Made by a program: the position numbers and the translations under genes | Shown here: positions 7,277 through 8,024 of the stretch, piece after piece | How the letters are laid out: each line of letters begins with the position of its first letter | Position numbering within the stretch: position 1 is the first letter of the stretch | NCBI RefSeq assembly: GCF_020216685.1 | Contig: NZ_JAIWNS010000216.1 | Location: 1-8,024 of the forward strand | Origin: Methanospirillum hungatei | GTDB lineage: Archaea > Halobacteriota > Methanomicrobia > Methanomicrobiales > Methanospirillaceae | DNA length: 8,024 bases | Direction: 5' to 3' | The notes under the pieces: model-generated | Databases searched by the model: none | Told to the model about the DNA's origin: nothing | Seen by the model: only the letters and a program-made list of their open reading frames with translations

Positions 7277-7720
7277 TTAAATAGAAACCCCTGGTGGAAG
7301 GGGTATAGTTGAATTTGGTTTTTGCATCGATGCGATCTCTGAGCTGTTGAACTTTTCAGGCGGTGACATTGATGCAATCTCTGAGCTGTTGAACTTTTCA
7401 GGTGGTGACATTGATGCAATCTCTGAGCTGTTGAACTTTTCAGGTGGTGACATTGATGCGATCTCTGAGCTGTTGAACTTTTCAGGTGTGTGCATTGATG
7501 CGATCTCTGAGCTGTTGAACTTTTCAGGTGTGTGCATTGATGCGATCTCTGAGCTGTTGAACTTTTCAGCCGGATGCATAGATCCAATCTCAGAACTGTT
7601 AAATTTTGTAATGATCATCCCACCTGGGTAGATCACATCATCTGCGTATGCAAAACTGAGCACAGTAGCAACTATTGCACATACTATCAAAGCAAGTATA
7701 CCTGATCGGAGGGTTGCCAT
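7277..7720 (-). CDS. small secreted protein of seven 14-residue N-glycosylation-sequon repeats
   Basis: I recognise no family for this 147-residue protein. Residues 1-26 form a clear Sec-type signal peptide (basic start, long hydrophobic core, ending near FAYA-DD). A short head containing YPGGMIIT leads to seven tandem units with the core KFNSSEIASM and linkers such as HTPE or SPPE, followed by a short tail, NSTIPLPPGVSI. Each unit carries one N-S-S sequon and the tail adds NST, giving eight potential N-glycosylation sites in about 120 mature residues. There is no membrane anchor at the C-terminus. GAGG at 7728-7731, about seven bases before the ATG, and a TATA-like box further upstream support the start. 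The plus-strand ORF across the same stretch is only a by-product of the 42-bp period. A diverged paralogue lies immediately upstream. A surface or matrix glycopeptide role is inference. Confidence 0.82.
   Translation of the reverse strand: MATLRSGILALIVCAIVATVLSFAYADDVIYPGGMIITKFNSSEIGSMHPAEKFNSSEIASMHTPEKFNSSEIASMHTPEKFNSSEIASMSPPEKFNSSEIASMSPPEKFNSSEIASMSPPEKFNSSEIASMQKPNSTIPLPPGVSI
7325..7606 (-). repeat. 42-bp tandem repeat array, seven units
   Basis: Units begin, in plus-strand coordinates, at 7325, 7367, 7409, 7451, 7493, 7535 and 7577, exactly 42 bp apart; the last is a partial 30-bp unit. The core GATCTCTGAGCTGTTGAAC-type sequence is almost identical in units 1-6. The seventh unit, which encodes the first protein repeat, is clearly diverged (for example CTCAGAACTGTTAAATTT). 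Linker variants are grouped (three GG-type units next to two GTGTG-type units), suggesting duplication of neighbouring units. Confidence 0.95.
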
Positions 7721-7750
7721 AATATATCCTCAGAAATCGTTTGTGATAGA

Positions 7751-7760
7751 GATATTTAAG
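7751..7760 (-). promoter_or_regulatory. TATA-box-like promoter element of the repeat-protein gene
   Basis: On the minus strand CTTAAATATC resembles the archaeal TATA element and lies about 31-40 bases before the ATG at 7720. This predicts transcription starting near 7728-7735 and a very short leader that still holds the GAGG ribosome binding site. A 6-bp inverted repeat, TTTCTT-TT-AAGAAA (7768-7781), sits just upstream of the box and could be a regulator site. Confidence 0.5.
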
Positions 7761-7841
7761 GATACTCTTTCTTTTAAGAAAATGAGAGATGAAATGCGAT
7801 AATAAATACAATAAAATGATTCAGTTTACTCTAAAATGAAT

Positions 7842-7848
7842 AAAAAAA
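7842..7848 (-). terminator. T7 tract after the partial paralogue
   Basis: Seven T residues on the minus strand begin about 11 bases after the stop codon of the truncated repeat gene (7860-7862), consistent with an archaeal U-tract terminator. The region between the two repeat genes (7721-7859) is A/T-rich and otherwise holds only the promoter elements of the downstream gene. Confidence 0.45.
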
Positions 7849-7859
7849 TTGGAATAAAT

Positions 7860-8024
7860 TTAAACGGTCACTCCTGGCGGGAGAGGAATATTTGAGACGG
7901 TGTTTTGCATAGTACCGATCATGGAACTGTTAAATTTCGTGGCGTCCTGCATGGTTCCAATTTCGGATGAGTTGAACTTTTGTGAGTTCTGCATGGTTCC
8001 GATTTCGGATGAGTTGAACTTTTG
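7860..8024 (-). CDS. paralogous sequon-repeat protein, C-terminal 54 residues (5' end outside window)
   Basis: The minus strand is open from the right edge to the stop at 7860-7862. It encodes two full 14-residue units and part of the next with the core KFNSSEIGTM and linkers QNSQ and QDAT. A last variant unit, KFNSSMIGTMQ, follows, then the tail NTVSNIPLPPGVTV. Both the repeat core and the IPLPPGV tail match the neighbouring complete gene, so the two are paralogues in tandem. Here the linkers are glutamine-rich, and the core has IGTM where the neighbour has IASM. Three N-S-S sequons are visible. The start, signal peptide and total repeat number lie beyond the window. Confidence 0.8.
   Translation of the reverse strand, partial: QKFNSSEIGTMQNSQKFNSSEIGTMQDATKFNSSMIGTMQNTVSNIPLPPGVTV
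7908..8024 (-). repeat. 42-bp tandem repeat array of the paralogue (truncated by window edge)
   Basis: Unit marks at 7908, 7950 and 7992 (plus-strand coordinates) are exactly 42 bp apart, the same period and codon phase as the array at 7325-7606. The units at 7950 and 7992 are near-identical (ATGGTTCC.ATTTCGGATGA), while the 7908 unit is diverged. The sequence differs at many synonymous positions from the other array, so the two arrays have been homogenised separately. Confidence 0.85.

Noticed and set aside
7066..7587. Minus-strand 173-residue ORF of LKSSTAQRSHQC repeats
   Set aside because: It is another frame of the same tandem array running on into the TPR gene; it is out of frame with the conserved sequon unit and has no signal peptide or start site.
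7325..7606. CRISPR array
   Set aside because: The 42-bp units are contiguous with no unique spacers, and they encode a protein repeat in one frame with a paralogue next door.
7347..7631. Plus-strand 94-residue ORF with repeated NFSGGDIDAISELL units
   Set aside because: It is the antisense of the 42-bp array; a period divisible by three keeps all frames open. It has no signal peptide or ribosome binding site, while the minus-strand frame has a signal peptide, a TATA-like box, GAGG and a paralogue.

Overview
The window looks like a piece of a methanogenic archaeal chromosome. A Methanospirillum-like member of the Methanomicrobiales is my best guess, but this is inference from style and not a database match. 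The signs are an archaeal-type 5S rRNA end, A/T-rich TATA-like promoter elements, T-tract terminators, Shine-Dalgarno starts, and secreted proteins dense in N-glycosylation sequons (N-X-S/T).

Layout. Positions 1 to about 106 are the 3' part of a 5S rRNA gene on the + strand, probably the end of an rRNA operon. Converging on it is a minus-strand gene (166-1269) for a secreted, probably lipid-anchored GH26-family glycoside hydrolase. A 60-bp divergent intergenic region with a perfect 11-bp inverted repeat separates it from a tight plus-strand operon: a soluble histidine kinase with a degenerate receiver domain (1330-2505), a CheY-like response regulator (2526-2957), a GspE-N/MshEN-like domain (2967-3338), and a membrane family 2 glycosyltransferase (3419-5512). 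The last two ORFs are almost certainly two halves of one protein. The reading frame continues past the stop at 3336-3338 if the ribosome or polymerase slips by -1 on an A7 run at 3320-3326, giving an 848-residue GspE-N/GT2 protein laid out like NfrB-type glycosyltransferases.

Converging on this operon is a minus-strand block. It holds a TPR-rich lipoprotein (5520-7217), a small secreted protein made almost entirely of seven near-identical 14-residue repeats, each with an N-S-S sequon (7277-7720), and the C-terminal part of a diverged paralogue with the same 14-residue period (7860 to beyond 8024).

How they may work together (inference): the two-component pair sits with a processive-type polysaccharide synthase, next to an exported polysaccharide hydrolase, a TPR lipoprotein and heavily sequon-decorated surface peptides. 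This would fit a cell-surface or exopolysaccharide (sheath or biofilm) module under sensory control. The two most interesting signals are the in-frame slippery heptamer that splits the synthase and the paired sequon-repeat proteins.
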